A DNA stretch of 64,000 nucleotides from Rotaria sordida (taxonomy: Eukaryota > Rotifera > Eurotatoria > Philodinida > Philodinidae). The notes beneath the pieces are model-generated. The model was given only the letters and a program-made list of their open reading frames with translations. It searched no databases and was not told where the DNA came from. Shown here piece by piece: positions 36,507-48,613 of the stretch (the first letter of the stretch is position 1; every line of letters starts with the position of its first letter). Where the stretch lies: contig CAJNOL010000735.1 of the NCBI GenBank assembly GCA_905250125.1, positions 43,300 through 107,299 of the forward strand. Reading direction: 5' to 3'. A program made the translations under genes and the position numbers.

Positions 36507-39500
36507 TAATCTATCGATGCTTTGTCTTTAGTTATATTGTAATGCATTGTTAATATTCGTTGTAAAAAGTAGTTTTGTCCGAAAAAAACCTAGTTATCAT
36601 ATATGAGGATGGTGGTGTGAGTGTGCAATACTAGTTCATGTGACGAGATGAACCACGTTTACATTCCATAATTGATTAATGTCAACTATTTTTCTTTATA
36701 CGATTTTCTGTATACATGACTTTAATAAAAACGTGAAATATAATTGTTCAACAGAGATATTATTAATATTCTAATAGTTTAATAAATAAAAGATAAATGT
36801 GAATTAAACCGCGATCAAATTATATTCATCGAAGTGTACGTGAGTATCTTCTGCATCGTCATTCACAACTTCCATCCATCCTAGACGAATGATGACCGCA
36901 TACTCTCACATTATTGAACAGATAAAAGATGAAGTGACGTCGTACTATGATTATTGACACAACTACTATAGAAACTACATTACTTATGAGGGAAGTATTT
37001 CAACTGATTTGACTTCATCTGCTATTTACAATGTCAATATTGTATTCTTGTATTGCTTTGATATATTAAAGATACCATTCGATACTAGATTCTTCATTAT
37101 TACAAAATTGTAATTTCATAATTTAATCTAGATAAACATTTTAAAACTAAATCGTTTAAACAGTCTGATAAAATTCTTTATTTAATATATTTTTAGTTTG
37201 AACTGATTTTCAAAATATATGAACATTTATTTCAAAAAAAAAAAAACAAACGTCAATTTTTTATCATGATATTAATGATATTTTAAGTCATAAGCACGAA
37301 CACTTCTAAGATTTTTTTAATTTTACTGGAGCCTATATATAGCCAAAGGATGTAGTCGAAAGCTTGGAATTAATTGAAGTACTTCCTTCGTTAGTAAGAT
37401 TTCTCATTGGATGGAATGAAACAAAACAAGTTTCATCATGAGATCATTTTTTTCACCTGTTTCATTCAAAGTTTTAATCGTGTGAAACTCAAAATAATAT
37501 TCAACTTTAGTTTTAAACTAATAAAAGCACCTACAAGGTTTATGAGTAAAAATTATTGATGACACTTTCATAAATAAATTTTATCATTTTATGAATTTTC
37601 TTTTTTGTTAAAAATCCATGATTATCTTGTCATTAAATCATAAAAATGGTATCCTCTTATTGCATCTTTCAATAGACAGAGAATAGATTATTATCATTCA
37701 AGTAAATCTTTTATTTAATTTCAAAAATCAATTAATTTTTGACAATTACTATGTTAAAGAACATTTATATTTTGAAATATACTAATTAACTTTTTTCTTT
37801 TACCTAGAATCTTATTCTTTCACGTGCAATTTTATGCATAATGACATATTTTTTTACAATGCATTTATTTTATTTTAATTTCAAGCTCTAAAGAAACTAA
37901 TATCAAGAAGAAGAATTTGATCAAATATAACTTATATTCAATTATTTAAAATGTATTAGTTAGCAGAATATTACTTTGCAATCAACGATCGAAAGTTTTG
38001 TATACAGCTAATTTTTTTTCCTCGTTTATTTGTGTATCATTTAATAGAAACTTATGAAAATATTTTATTCTAGTTCAACAGGAAAAACTGATTATAAAAA
38101 TGTTATTTATTTACAATTACAGTTGATAAGGTTTAAAAATATTCTATCCAATATAAATAACTTCAACATGCCTGATAGCACGTATTAGTGAGTGTTCCTG
38201 TTGACCTCTGTAGATTTTTTTTTAAACAAAAGATAGAATTAAGTGCTTTATCTCATTAGAATCTTTACATTGTGAGCTACACAAATGCTTATTTAGTTTT
38301 TTTTTTAATATTCTATTTTATTGTGGAGAACATTCTTTTTTTTTCCATTTAGTAGCAAACTCAGAGACAAAGAACAAAAAAAAAACGTTAGTAATCAGCG
38401 ACTGTTATTATCATGGCTCAGTTGAAAAACAAAACTAATAGCATATTCAGAATCAATGTCGCAAATTACATCAACTCATAAATATGAAAAGCTAAATAAT
38501 TACTTTTTTAAGCTTATAATTTAGAATTTCTAATGAGATTAGATATTTTCTTCTTTTCTGTTGTCAAAAAAAACTAGAGAAGCTTTCAAGAGTATTCAAA
38601 AATATACTCTATGGCATATGTTGAAGTTATCAATATAGGATATTTTTAAACTTTATGAACCCTAAATCTAAACAAATAACATTTTTCTACTCAGTTTTTG
38701 ATGTTGAATTAGAATAAAAATCTTTTCATAAAGTTTAATAACTAACATATTTGAAATTAGACAATTCCTATAAGAAAAACAAGGGGAAAATTCATAATTG
38801 TCAATAATACATATTCAAATAAAAACTATATTTGTGTGACTACCTTATCAAACTCTATGAAATTCTATATAAACAAACAAGAAAAAAGTTCACTCGAATT
38901 TTGCATATGACTGAAAATTGTAACAAAGATTCAAAAATAAATTTTGAATATATAATCAAGAGCAGCAACAGTTGAAATCGATGCACTGTAAAAGTCTATC
39001 ATAAAAAGTAGACCAACAACTGTTTAAATAATTCTTTTTCAATGAGTTGAAGTGTCTTTCCATCAGATGTCATTCTAGTCAAATTATAAACATGAACTTG
39101 ATTTCTAAATTCTATTGTCGAAAGAACCTATAATGCATTCAAAACTCACTCAGTGAACAACAATATTTGTCCAGCTGTTGTCAATATGAGTTAAGTTCAA
39201 CGTACTTTTAACTACTAAGTATGTCAGACATAATAAACATTACCATTCGGTAATTATTAAAAGGCTATTAGTCCCGACCGGCAATAATCTCCTATATTCT
39301 CATATGACATATTCAAATCGTTTACTTTGTTTTCTAAATTTAAATTTTTACCAATGAGCTTATTGTTTCTTTTTTTTGTATGTTATTTCATTTCAATGAC
39401 AATAGTACAACGTAAATTATTTATTCATTAATATTATAATACGTTTTAGAGCAGAATTTCTGATCTTCAAATTCTTAATAGGTATAATAAAAATAAAGAG

Positions 39501-39616
39501 ATACTGTAGAATATTGTAATTCTTCATTTAGAAACTTGTTTAGCAAAAGAGAAATAATTATATAATTTGAAACAAAGATATCGTTTGCTTTTTTTTGACA
39601 TATTTTATCTATAGAT
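36507..39616. other. 3.1 kb AT-rich intergenic region
   Basis: No gene or RNA feature was seen. Composition is extremely AT-rich between 37000 and 39000, with stops in every frame. The right end runs into an assembly gap that should contain the AS3MT promoter or first exon. Confidence 0.55.
36724..36729 (+). terminator. Polyadenylation signal of the nuclear receptor gene
   Basis: AATAAA about 218 bp after the stop codon, in AT-rich flank. A second copy (ATTTAATAAATAAAAG) lies about 55 bp further on. Confidence 0.4.
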
Positions 39617-39716
39617 NNNNNNNNNNNNNNNNNNNNNNNNNNNNNNNNNNNNNNNNNNNNNNNNNNNNNNNNNNNNNNNNNNNNNNNNNNNNNNNNNNNN
39701 NNNNNNNNNNNNNNNN
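39617..39716. other. Assembly gap (100 N)
   Basis: Exactly 100 N bases, the usual placeholder for a scaffold join of unknown length. The AS3MT coding sequence starts immediately after it. Confidence 0.98.
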
Positions 39717-41762
39717 ATGATGAATGTACATGAAGACGTGCAAAATTATTATGGACAACAACTTCAACAATCAACTGATTTAAAAACAGATGCTTGTTGT
39801 TCAAAAGCTCAAGTTCCTTCGTTTATCAAAGACATTATCAAAAAGATTCATCCAGAGGTTGTGGCAAAGTGAGTTTCTACTAAGGGGAATAGATACCTTA
39901 TTTATTTCTTAATAGATATTATGGATGTGGTTTAGTCTTTCCACCAAAACTTGAAGGATGTCGTGTATTAGATCTTGGTTCTGGATCAGGTCGTGATGTT
40001 TATATTTTATCAAGCCTTGTTGGACCCCAAGGATATGTTGTTGGTGTTGATATGACTAAAGAACAAGTATATCAAATTTCCTATGATGCAGTATCGATAG
40101 AAATTCGTTCTTTTTTCTTTTCTTTTTTTAATTTAGCTTGATGTTGCTAATCGTTTTATTGATTATCATACAAAAATATTTGGTTTTGAAAAAGCAAATG
40201 TTGAATTTCGTTTAGGTAAAATTGAACAACTTACTGATGATTCTAGATTGCAAATCAATTCATTTGATGTTATTGTGTATGTGTATATCTAGTTTGCTTT
40301 TTTTTTTCTTAAATTTAATCTGATCATTATTGTTTTAGATCGAATTGTGTTGTTAATTTAAGTCCTAATAAGAAGAAAGTTTTACAACAAATATATGAAA
40401 TGTTAAAAGTAAGTTGATTTATGGATACAGATAAACTGTTATTTTTTTTTTGTTGTATCGAGCTATTTCTTTGTAACAGACAACAATATTCTAGTTTTAC
40501 GAGTGGAAGTCTTCCAACTGATAAATCGCTTTTGAGTCGATGATTTTCAAATGTCGGCTTGAAAACTTGCATAGACAAATGTTTTAGATCTTATCAATAT
40601 TCCTATCCTAAGATACAAACTATGGGGTAATAATGTGTGTCTTTTACATTGCTCATATGAATTAGCAGATTCGATACTCCTATTTCAGGATAGAAGTAAA
40701 TCAAAAGATCTTAAACTTTCATAATAAACTACTCTTATTAAGATCTGTCTCTATGAAAAGTTTAAATGATCCAACAGGAGAGTAAACACTTAATAAAGCA
40801 TATATAGCAAAAATTTCTATTTATTTATAGCCTGGAGGTGAATTTTACTTCAGTGATGTCTATGCTGATCGATCAATATCAGAAGATTTACGACAAAATA
40901 AAATTCTCTGGGGTAAGACTTTTTAAAAATAGTTCTTTTTTTTTCTCTTATAATATTATTTTGTGAAATGGTGAATGTGGAAAATTTCAAACTACGTAGA
41001 AATCTTCCTTAATTGGACCTTTGTTTAAATACCTTTTAAATATAAATTGCATACAATATTCATTTTCACATTTAATGATCGATATTTTAAATATTTACAA
41101 TAGGTGAATGTCTAAGTGGTGCTATTTGTGAAAGTGATTTGATTTCGGATGCACTTGATGTTGGTTTCACACGACCAATATTGGTAACAAAACAACCAAT
41201 TGGTGTCAATAATGAAGAATTACAAAAGTTACTTGGTTAGATTTTTTCTTTTCTCGTCCATTTATTTTTCATTCTATTAATAAAAAATATCATTTGTATA
41301 GGTGATATCAAATTTACGTCATGTACTTATCGCTTCTTTAAGAATAAATCTATTGAAGATTCAACAAGTTTCAATGATAAACTTGGTGCTTTGGTAACTT
41401 ATCAAACACCAATTGTTCATTATGAAAATGAATTTCAATTTAATCAGTCGATTACATTTAAGGTATAGTTTCGATAATTGTATATGATTCAATTACTATG
41501 TTTATTATTTAGATTCATGATAAACCACAATATCTTAATGCTGAATTGACAAAAATGTTACGTATATCAAGATACAGTGATAATTTTAAATTTGATTCAA
41601 TTACTGATGAAAAGGTAACAAGAATATGAACGAAAATTTGATTTATTATAATCAGTTTTTTTTTCCTAGCAATTACTAAATATATCTAATGATGTATGTG
41701 ATCAGCAAATATTAAATGATCAATCATCATCCAGTTGTTGTTGTCGTCCAGGAACTTGTTAA
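39717..41762 (+). CDS. AS3MT: Arsenite methyltransferase
   Basis: It transfers methyl groups from S-adenosylmethionine to arsenite in the cytosol. Nine exons (39717-39868, 39916-40066, 40137-40276, 40339-40408, 40831-40912, 41104-41235, 41302-41462, 41513-41614, 41670-41762) give 360 residues. The SAM site is VLDLGSGSGRDVYIL with GVDMTKEQ. All four arsenic-handling cysteines have counterparts: Cys27/28 (TDACCS), Cys55 (YYGCGL), Cys151 (VSNCVVNL) and Cys201 (WGECLSGAI). GGEFYFSDVYADR is the post-site strand. The C-terminus SSSCCCRPGTC is a metal-binding-like tail similar to vertebrate AS3MT. The first ATG sits on the first base after the assembly gap. MMNVHEDVQNYYGQ aligns with only a few residues fewer than human, so little or nothing is missing, but an upstream exon cannot be excluded. 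Intron 4 is long and carries a fold-back. Confidence 0.94.
40575..40725. repeat. Small fold-back repeat in AS3MT intron 4
   Basis: GTTTTAGATCTTATCAATAT and CCTATCCTAAGATAC (about 40581-40618) pair with CCTATTTCAGGATAG and AATCAAAAGATCTTAAAC (about 40680-40720). The following 45 bp resemble the CLINT1 intron repeat at about 2110-2155. The host intron is 422 bp, against 47-191 bp for the gene's other introns. Confidence 0.6.
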
Positions 41763-41867
41763 AACAACATATGAAAAATATATTTTAAAGCTAGATATTT
41801 AATTTTTATTTTTAGTTAAAAATTATTTGTTTTCTATTCTGTGAAGTGATGATTATTACTTTCTACA

Positions 41868-41873
41868 AATAAA
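41868..41873 (+). terminator. Polyadenylation signal of AS3MT
   Basis: AATAAA 106 bp after the stop codon. Confidence 0.5.
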
Positions 41874-42107
41874 TAGAAAACTAGTATAACTAGAACTTAT
41901 ATATAATCTGCTCGATCTCATTTAAATGACTTTTAAGAAGTTTGCAGAAATTTTAAAGATATTAGGTTGAAATCAGATTTTTATGTTCTTTTCAAATATG
42001 AGTTCAAAATTGTTGTAGAACTTCTGATTTAGAAGTTATAAGTCGAGCTTTTAGAGGCCCATAAATTCCTTTCACACGTCAAAAATTACTATATCAAAAG
42101 CATAGAA

Positions 42108-42500
42108 ATGAAAAGCAATATTATTTTACTAAAAGTATTTGATTTTAATAAAAATTCATCTATAGATTATGAAGAATTATATGATGAAGTAATTGAATAT
42201 ACGGAGAGGACAATAGCACTATCAAAAAAAGTAAACATGTATTATCATGATAGAAAAAATATTCATATATGTATCTGCAATTATGATATTTGACACCACC
42301 ATTGCGTTATATTGAAATGTTATCAACAACAAGCAAATGTATACTTAGCGAAATTGATCGAATTTTAGAAGCAGAAAGATATCAAGTGAATTCTGAATCA
42401 CTTGCTTTTTTTGTGGAATTCATGATGATCTCTTTTGTTTGGTTGCTGTTTATGGAAGAAACTCAAAAGTATACTTTTTCATATAAAGTAAAAGTTTGAA
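42108..42500 (+). pseudogene. Possible EF-hand gene fragment
   Basis: An open stretch at 42108-42231 reads KVFDFNKNSSIDYEELYDEV, which fits a calcium-binding EF-hand loop (D-x-N-x-N-x-S-I-D-x-x-E). It ends at AAAAAAA/GTAAAC, a plausible donor. A second open stretch at 42290-42485 (PPLRYIEMLSTTSKCILSEI, DRILEAERYQVNSESLAFF) looks protein-like but is unplaced. The two are not joined by an obvious intron, and no further exons were found before the fold-back at 42640. It may be a relic, or part of a gene whose other exons I missed. Confidence 0.35.
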
Positions 42501-42639
42501 AACTGTACTATGATTGTAAAAGTATCTATCGGATATCGATTAATTTCGGTCCGGATACACAAAATCGTACTCGTCCAAGACACTACTTTTGTTATACTAT
42601 CGATAAACTTCTTTTTAGATGTGACAATTGTCACCAATT

Positions 42640-43335
42640 AACAGTGGTGGAAGTACTTTAATTTCTGATAAGGAATTTAAAGAAATTTTTTGCTCTATAT
42701 GGTCTGATAGAGAAAACGACGCTCTATTTTTCTATATTATTACATCTTTCTTCAAATAATGTTATAATAATAAAAATTTCTATAAGACCTATTTTTCTAT
42801 CATATGTATCGATTGTACTAATGTCTATTTAGTTGATAATTTTTCGAATAGTTTTTGATAGAAACAAGACAGTGAGCTGTGGCTTTTATCGTCCAAAAAA
42901 GGAGATTAAGATGCATCGAGTCGTATATTATAGATTATTCTGACATGATTTTTTTAAGGTTTTCAATCTATTTCTTTGAAAACAAGCCTATCCATTTGGT
43001 GTTTACAATGAATTTTCAATTGTCAGATGTGTATTGAAATCGTTGATGGAAGATCTATAAAACTGTACAAGGTTCAGATGTTTAGAATTAATCATTCCGA
43101 AGTTATAGGTATTTTAATCGAAAATTTAAATGTTTTTTCAACTAAATAGGCATTAGTACAAACGATACATATGATAGAACAACAAGTCTTATAGAAGTTT
43201 TATGATTATAACATTGCTTAAAGAAAGATGTAATAGCTTAGAAAAATAGAGCGTCGTTTTCTCTATCAGATGATATCGAGAAAAAATTTCTTTGAGCTGT
43301 TTATAAGAAATTAAAGTGCTTCCGCTACTATTTTT
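42640..43335. repeat. Large fold-back element upstream of the MAP kinase gene
   Basis: Arms of about 220-245 bp (42640-42860 and 43090-43335). Near-perfect pairs: GATAGAGAAAACGACGCTCT with AGCGTCGTTTTCTCTATC, and CTATCATATGTATCGATTGT with ACAAACGATACATATGATAG. The loop is about 230 bp. The element sits 640 bp from the kinase start codon. Confidence 0.88.
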
Positions 43336-43977
43336 AGTATGATCTAAGTATTTTCTATTGATGAATTCCTAATGTATAAATATCGTTAAATAGTTTTGTC
43401 GTAACAAAAAAACATTGTTTTATGAATCAAATCTCAATTATTCTATGTGAAATCAAGTAATACCGAGAGAGAGACTGTTAGAAGAACGAACCGATGATTT
43501 ATCTTTCCACACGATTATATAATTTATTTATGCACTTACAATAAACATATGACTAGATTATCTTTTAAAAGAAAAGAAAATGACTAATTTGACCTGATTT
43601 TCATCTATATTTATCATTGTTCGTTTTATTTTTTTTTTTATTTTTCTTTATATTTTTTCGATTTTGAAAATCAAATCAAATGACCATAATTCATATATTG
43701 AAAATCGATTGTTAAATCATTGTTTTATTTTTTTCTTCTGAATAAACAATATATCATCTTCATCTCTTTGTATATACCATTCTTTCTCTATGATAGAACG
43801 AATCGATTATATGATGAATACATATGCCTGGATCAAGGCATAAAACAATGTCGAATACTGAATCTTACTATTCAAACAAACACATGAAAAATTCTCTCTA
43901 TCCATTTTATACCATATCATGATCATATATATAAATAGACTTCGATTGTATGTAAATATTCATTATCGATCGAACAC

Positions 43978-45451
<1,474 letters not shown>

Positions 45452-47512
45452 TAATAGATTATTTCAGAACAACAACCAATTGACTAGATTTTTTAAATTT
45501 TCTTCTCTAAGATTATAGAGAAGGAATGTCCTTGTTTTTTTTTTCGTTTGTTGTTATTCAAGGAGAGTTTATATTCTTCTTGTATTATTTATTTTTTATG
45601 AGATCTCATTTTTTTTTTCATTTGAGTACGTTTTGTGTATTACATACGTTTTCTTTTGTTTTATTTTATCAAGTAGATTTAGTAGATATTCTTCTCCTTG
45701 GTTATTAAATTTATATTTGATACTAGTTTTATCATTAATTATATTGACTCGTACATCATTGTTGCTACGTTTTATCTTATTTAAAAAAAAAAATATTATA
45801 TTATATGTATCAACAATGAAACTATTCAATCAATTATTCTTTTAAAAACAAAAACTGATTACCAAATGAAGCAAAAAAGCATGCTATAGAATGTGACGAA
45901 GAACGTCCGAGTTGAGTTTGTGTTTTTGTTTTTGATCAAGAAAGTGCTATTGCAGGATATCTACTCGTGGGCACCCACGCGAGCGTAGGAATAATATTAC
46001 GATCGTATACGACAAAATACACACATCTATTACATTGATATTTGTTCCGCAATACGGTCATTTTCTAATGGACATGGTAGGATTCACTAACGTTTACGGC
46101 TGCCTATCCACGTGAATTACCATACCGAGTGTAAATAGAAAAAAAAGGCCGCCTATGAGTGAGACTCTAATTCTTCTCATTGCCCAGATCGAGAATTCTA
46201 CATTTTGGATTCGGTAACAAATAAAACACAAATTATGCGTATCGAAAAAAAAACTTTTAAAGATATTCTTCTATTGTATAGACTGTGTCAGCTTCGAACA
46301 AGTTGTTAGAATAAGGATGCTGTTAAAAAATAGTACTTGCCTTTTGATACAGATTTTTCTATCTGAAAATTATTTAAAAATGAGGTAGCTTTCAACAACA
46401 AAACCTTTTGTAAGTCTAAAACAAATCTTTAATAGCTACTACATAGTAACGTACCTATGATAAAGAACTATTAGTATTTAGTATAATTTAAAAAAACAGA
46501 TATGAAGGCTTTCTTTTTTTGTAAGGCGAATATTGTATAAATAGTAGATTAGAAGATATGATATAGCTTAATTAAATCTTCACTTTCATCTTTTAAGTCT
46601 TGATGGATGAGTTTGTTTCAAAAATAAGATGCAAGACAACTAACTCAAAGTCTTTGTTCTGAGTTATTTAATCAGTTTAAGTTTGCACTTTAGTTTAGCT
46701 GACCTATTCAGGTGTATCAAGCAACAATTACATACTTTGACTTAGTTGGACGTTCACTATTGAACCTACTTATTTATGTTAGAAAGCCACGTTTTTTTTT
46801 CTTACGAGGAAACATTCTCAAGTAATGCGCTCTGTTTATCTTTTTATTATGTCCATATGTGGGAAACCATAGATTGAAATAACCGCTAAAGAAATTCGTG
46901 CTCTTGCTTAGATTTGGCCAAAATATTCAATTTTTAGTAGATTTTTCCTATAGGACATTAGTTTTAGAGTAAAACCATATCTTCGAATTTCGATGTAAAA
47001 ATTTATCAACATGAAGGTCTTGCTATGACAAGCTCATATATAAAGTTTCATCATTTTTAGATATTGTATCTTTGAAATATAAATTTTTCAAAAAAAAAAA
47101 GGCATCGTTCTATAGATATGCACAATGTAAAACAGGATCACCTGAGAATGTTTCCTCGTTAGTAAAAACTTGATATTGGAAGAGGCAATAACTAATGATC
47201 TAGGGTGTGGCTGTGTTTGTGTTGGAGAAGCAAAGGAAGACGTTCACACCCTCAAACAAACCAAAAATTGAGAAATGTAGAAAAAAAGTCATTGACTAAA
47301 GATTTTAAACACTGCAAAACGAGCAAAAGGTTAGAATATCACGAGAGGAGAGATCAATTTGCATAAAAATACATTTTATTGGATTACAATGTGCAAAAAG
47401 AAATTTAAAAAAAACCAAGAATATAGAGAACATTTAAAATCTTATGTCATTCGATATCTTTTCGCCATTGTTCTTTTAATAAATTGATGTGCCTATTGGA
47501 TTTGCTTAGCAT
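45452..47512. other. 2 kb intergenic region, no gene seen
   Basis: This is the 3' flank of the kinase gene and, further right, of the convergent glycosyltransferase gene. A GC-rich patch at about 45960-46180 includes a perfect-looking short dyad (CTCGTGGGC/ACCCACGCGAG), but no RNA family is recognised. The rest is AT-rich. Confidence 0.5.
47375..47380 (-). terminator. Polyadenylation signal of the GT25 gene
   Basis: TTTATT on the plus strand (AATAAA on the coding strand), 133 bp beyond the stop codon. Confidence 0.5.
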
Positions 47513-48613
47513 TTAACATCGAATACAAACAGAATTATTTCTATTTTCATTTTGCCAAATTCCATGTTCATTTTTCTTTCTCCATTCTGCAGCTTTATCA
47601 AAATCGGCTCTAGCTAATGCTGAATCTTTCAGTTTATCGACTACTTCTACGTCTCGCCACCATTGCAATATGAAACCGATCCACACTCTGACTTCAAATA
47701 ATAACGTAGGTTTTACTGGATTTATACCGGATGGATTTGAGGTTGAAATCGATCTTTGTAGTGCTAATGGTGGATGAATGCTAAATACCAATAGTTTTTG
47801 ACTATTCGACAGGAGAACAATTTCATCATCAACTGCTCTTCGTGGTGAAGATAATAGACGAAGAAGTTTGGCGGCAGTACGTGATCGAATTGCATATGCA
47901 TGTGTACAACTTGGATTAAGTGCTTGATGGATACGATAACCGTATGCTCCTTCATAGATCATCGAACCAGGTATATTGCCACAAGAACCGAGATAGATTA
48001 AATCCGGTTTATTCCATAGATCATGAGGAAATGACTCGAGCACTTCTGATGTGAATGTTTCGAGATCAATATCATCTTCAAACACAAGTGACCAAGTGTC
48101 ATTACTTTTGGAATCAGCAATTGCTGACCAAATTTGCATATGACTGGCCCAACAAGCAAGTTCAACTAAGGTAATATGGCCATTACGCACTAGATAATTA
48201 CGAGAAGCTACTTCAGGAGAATGTATAGTATGAGCAGGTACTATAAAAGCATCGAAATGAAGTGTTTTCATGAGAGCAATTGTACTTGTTCGTCGGTCGG
48301 GGCGATTAGGTAAATTAATAATATAAATTTGTTTGATTTGACCAATATGTTTTATGGTTCCATTGATATGCAATAATGTCGATTCGGATGGTGGTTTAAC
48401 TCTGTTCTCGAAGACAGCAATAGAATCAGACAAATAAGCATGCGGTCGTTGGAAGCTCAAGAGGTAATTAAATACAAGGAAGAATAGAAATGGAATAAAA
48501 ATACATATCACGGCAATGGAGTATTTGGAAATGCTTGCCGACCATTTGTTCCACCTGGACTCTGTTGGAGTTGATACTATTCCCATTGAACTTTGATTGT
48601 TCCTATCGAACAA
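47513..48613 (-). CDS. GT25-family glycosyltransferase, type II membrane protein
   Basis: Probably a Golgi enzyme adding a sugar (galactose in known animal members) to protein or glycan acceptors. A single exon encodes 366 residues. A short cytoplasmic N-terminus precedes one membrane anchor at about 31-52 (IAVICIFIPFLFFLVFNYLL). The lumenal domain starts at about 93 with IKQIYIINLPNRPDRR, the hallmark opening of family 25. Then come LVELACWASHMQIWSAI (the conserved H-x-x-x-W type helix), the metal/donor motif WSLVFEDDIDL (EDD at 179-181) and DLIYLGSCG. SRTAAKLLRLL and DDEIVLL follow, as in LPS-type GT25 enzymes. Vertebrate collagen galactosyltransferases are longer and end in a retention signal, which is absent here. 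It has no intron and a more even base composition than its neighbours. Gain from another kingdom is possible but unproven. Confidence 0.85.
   Translation of the reverse strand: MFDRNNQSSMGIVSTPTESRWNKWSASISKYSIAVICIFIPFLFFLVFNYLLSFQRPHAYLSDSIAVFENRVKPPSESTLLHINGTIKHIGQIKQIYIINLPNRPDRRTSTIALMKTLHFDAFIVPAHTIHSPEVASRNYLVRNGHITLVELACWASHMQIWSAIADSKSNDTWSLVFEDDIDLETFTSEVLESFPHDLWNKPDLIYLGSCGNIPGSMIYEGAYGYRIHQALNPSCTHAYAIRSRTAAKLLRLLSSPRRAVDDEIVLLSNSQKLLVFSIHPPLALQRSISTSNPSGINPVKPTLLFEVRVWIGFILQWWRDVEVVDKLKDSALARADFDKAAEWRKKNEHGIWQNENRNNSVCIRC

Noticed and set aside
39475-39804. 109-codon minus-strand frame
   Set aside because: It runs through the 100-N gap and is antisense to AS3MT exon 1.
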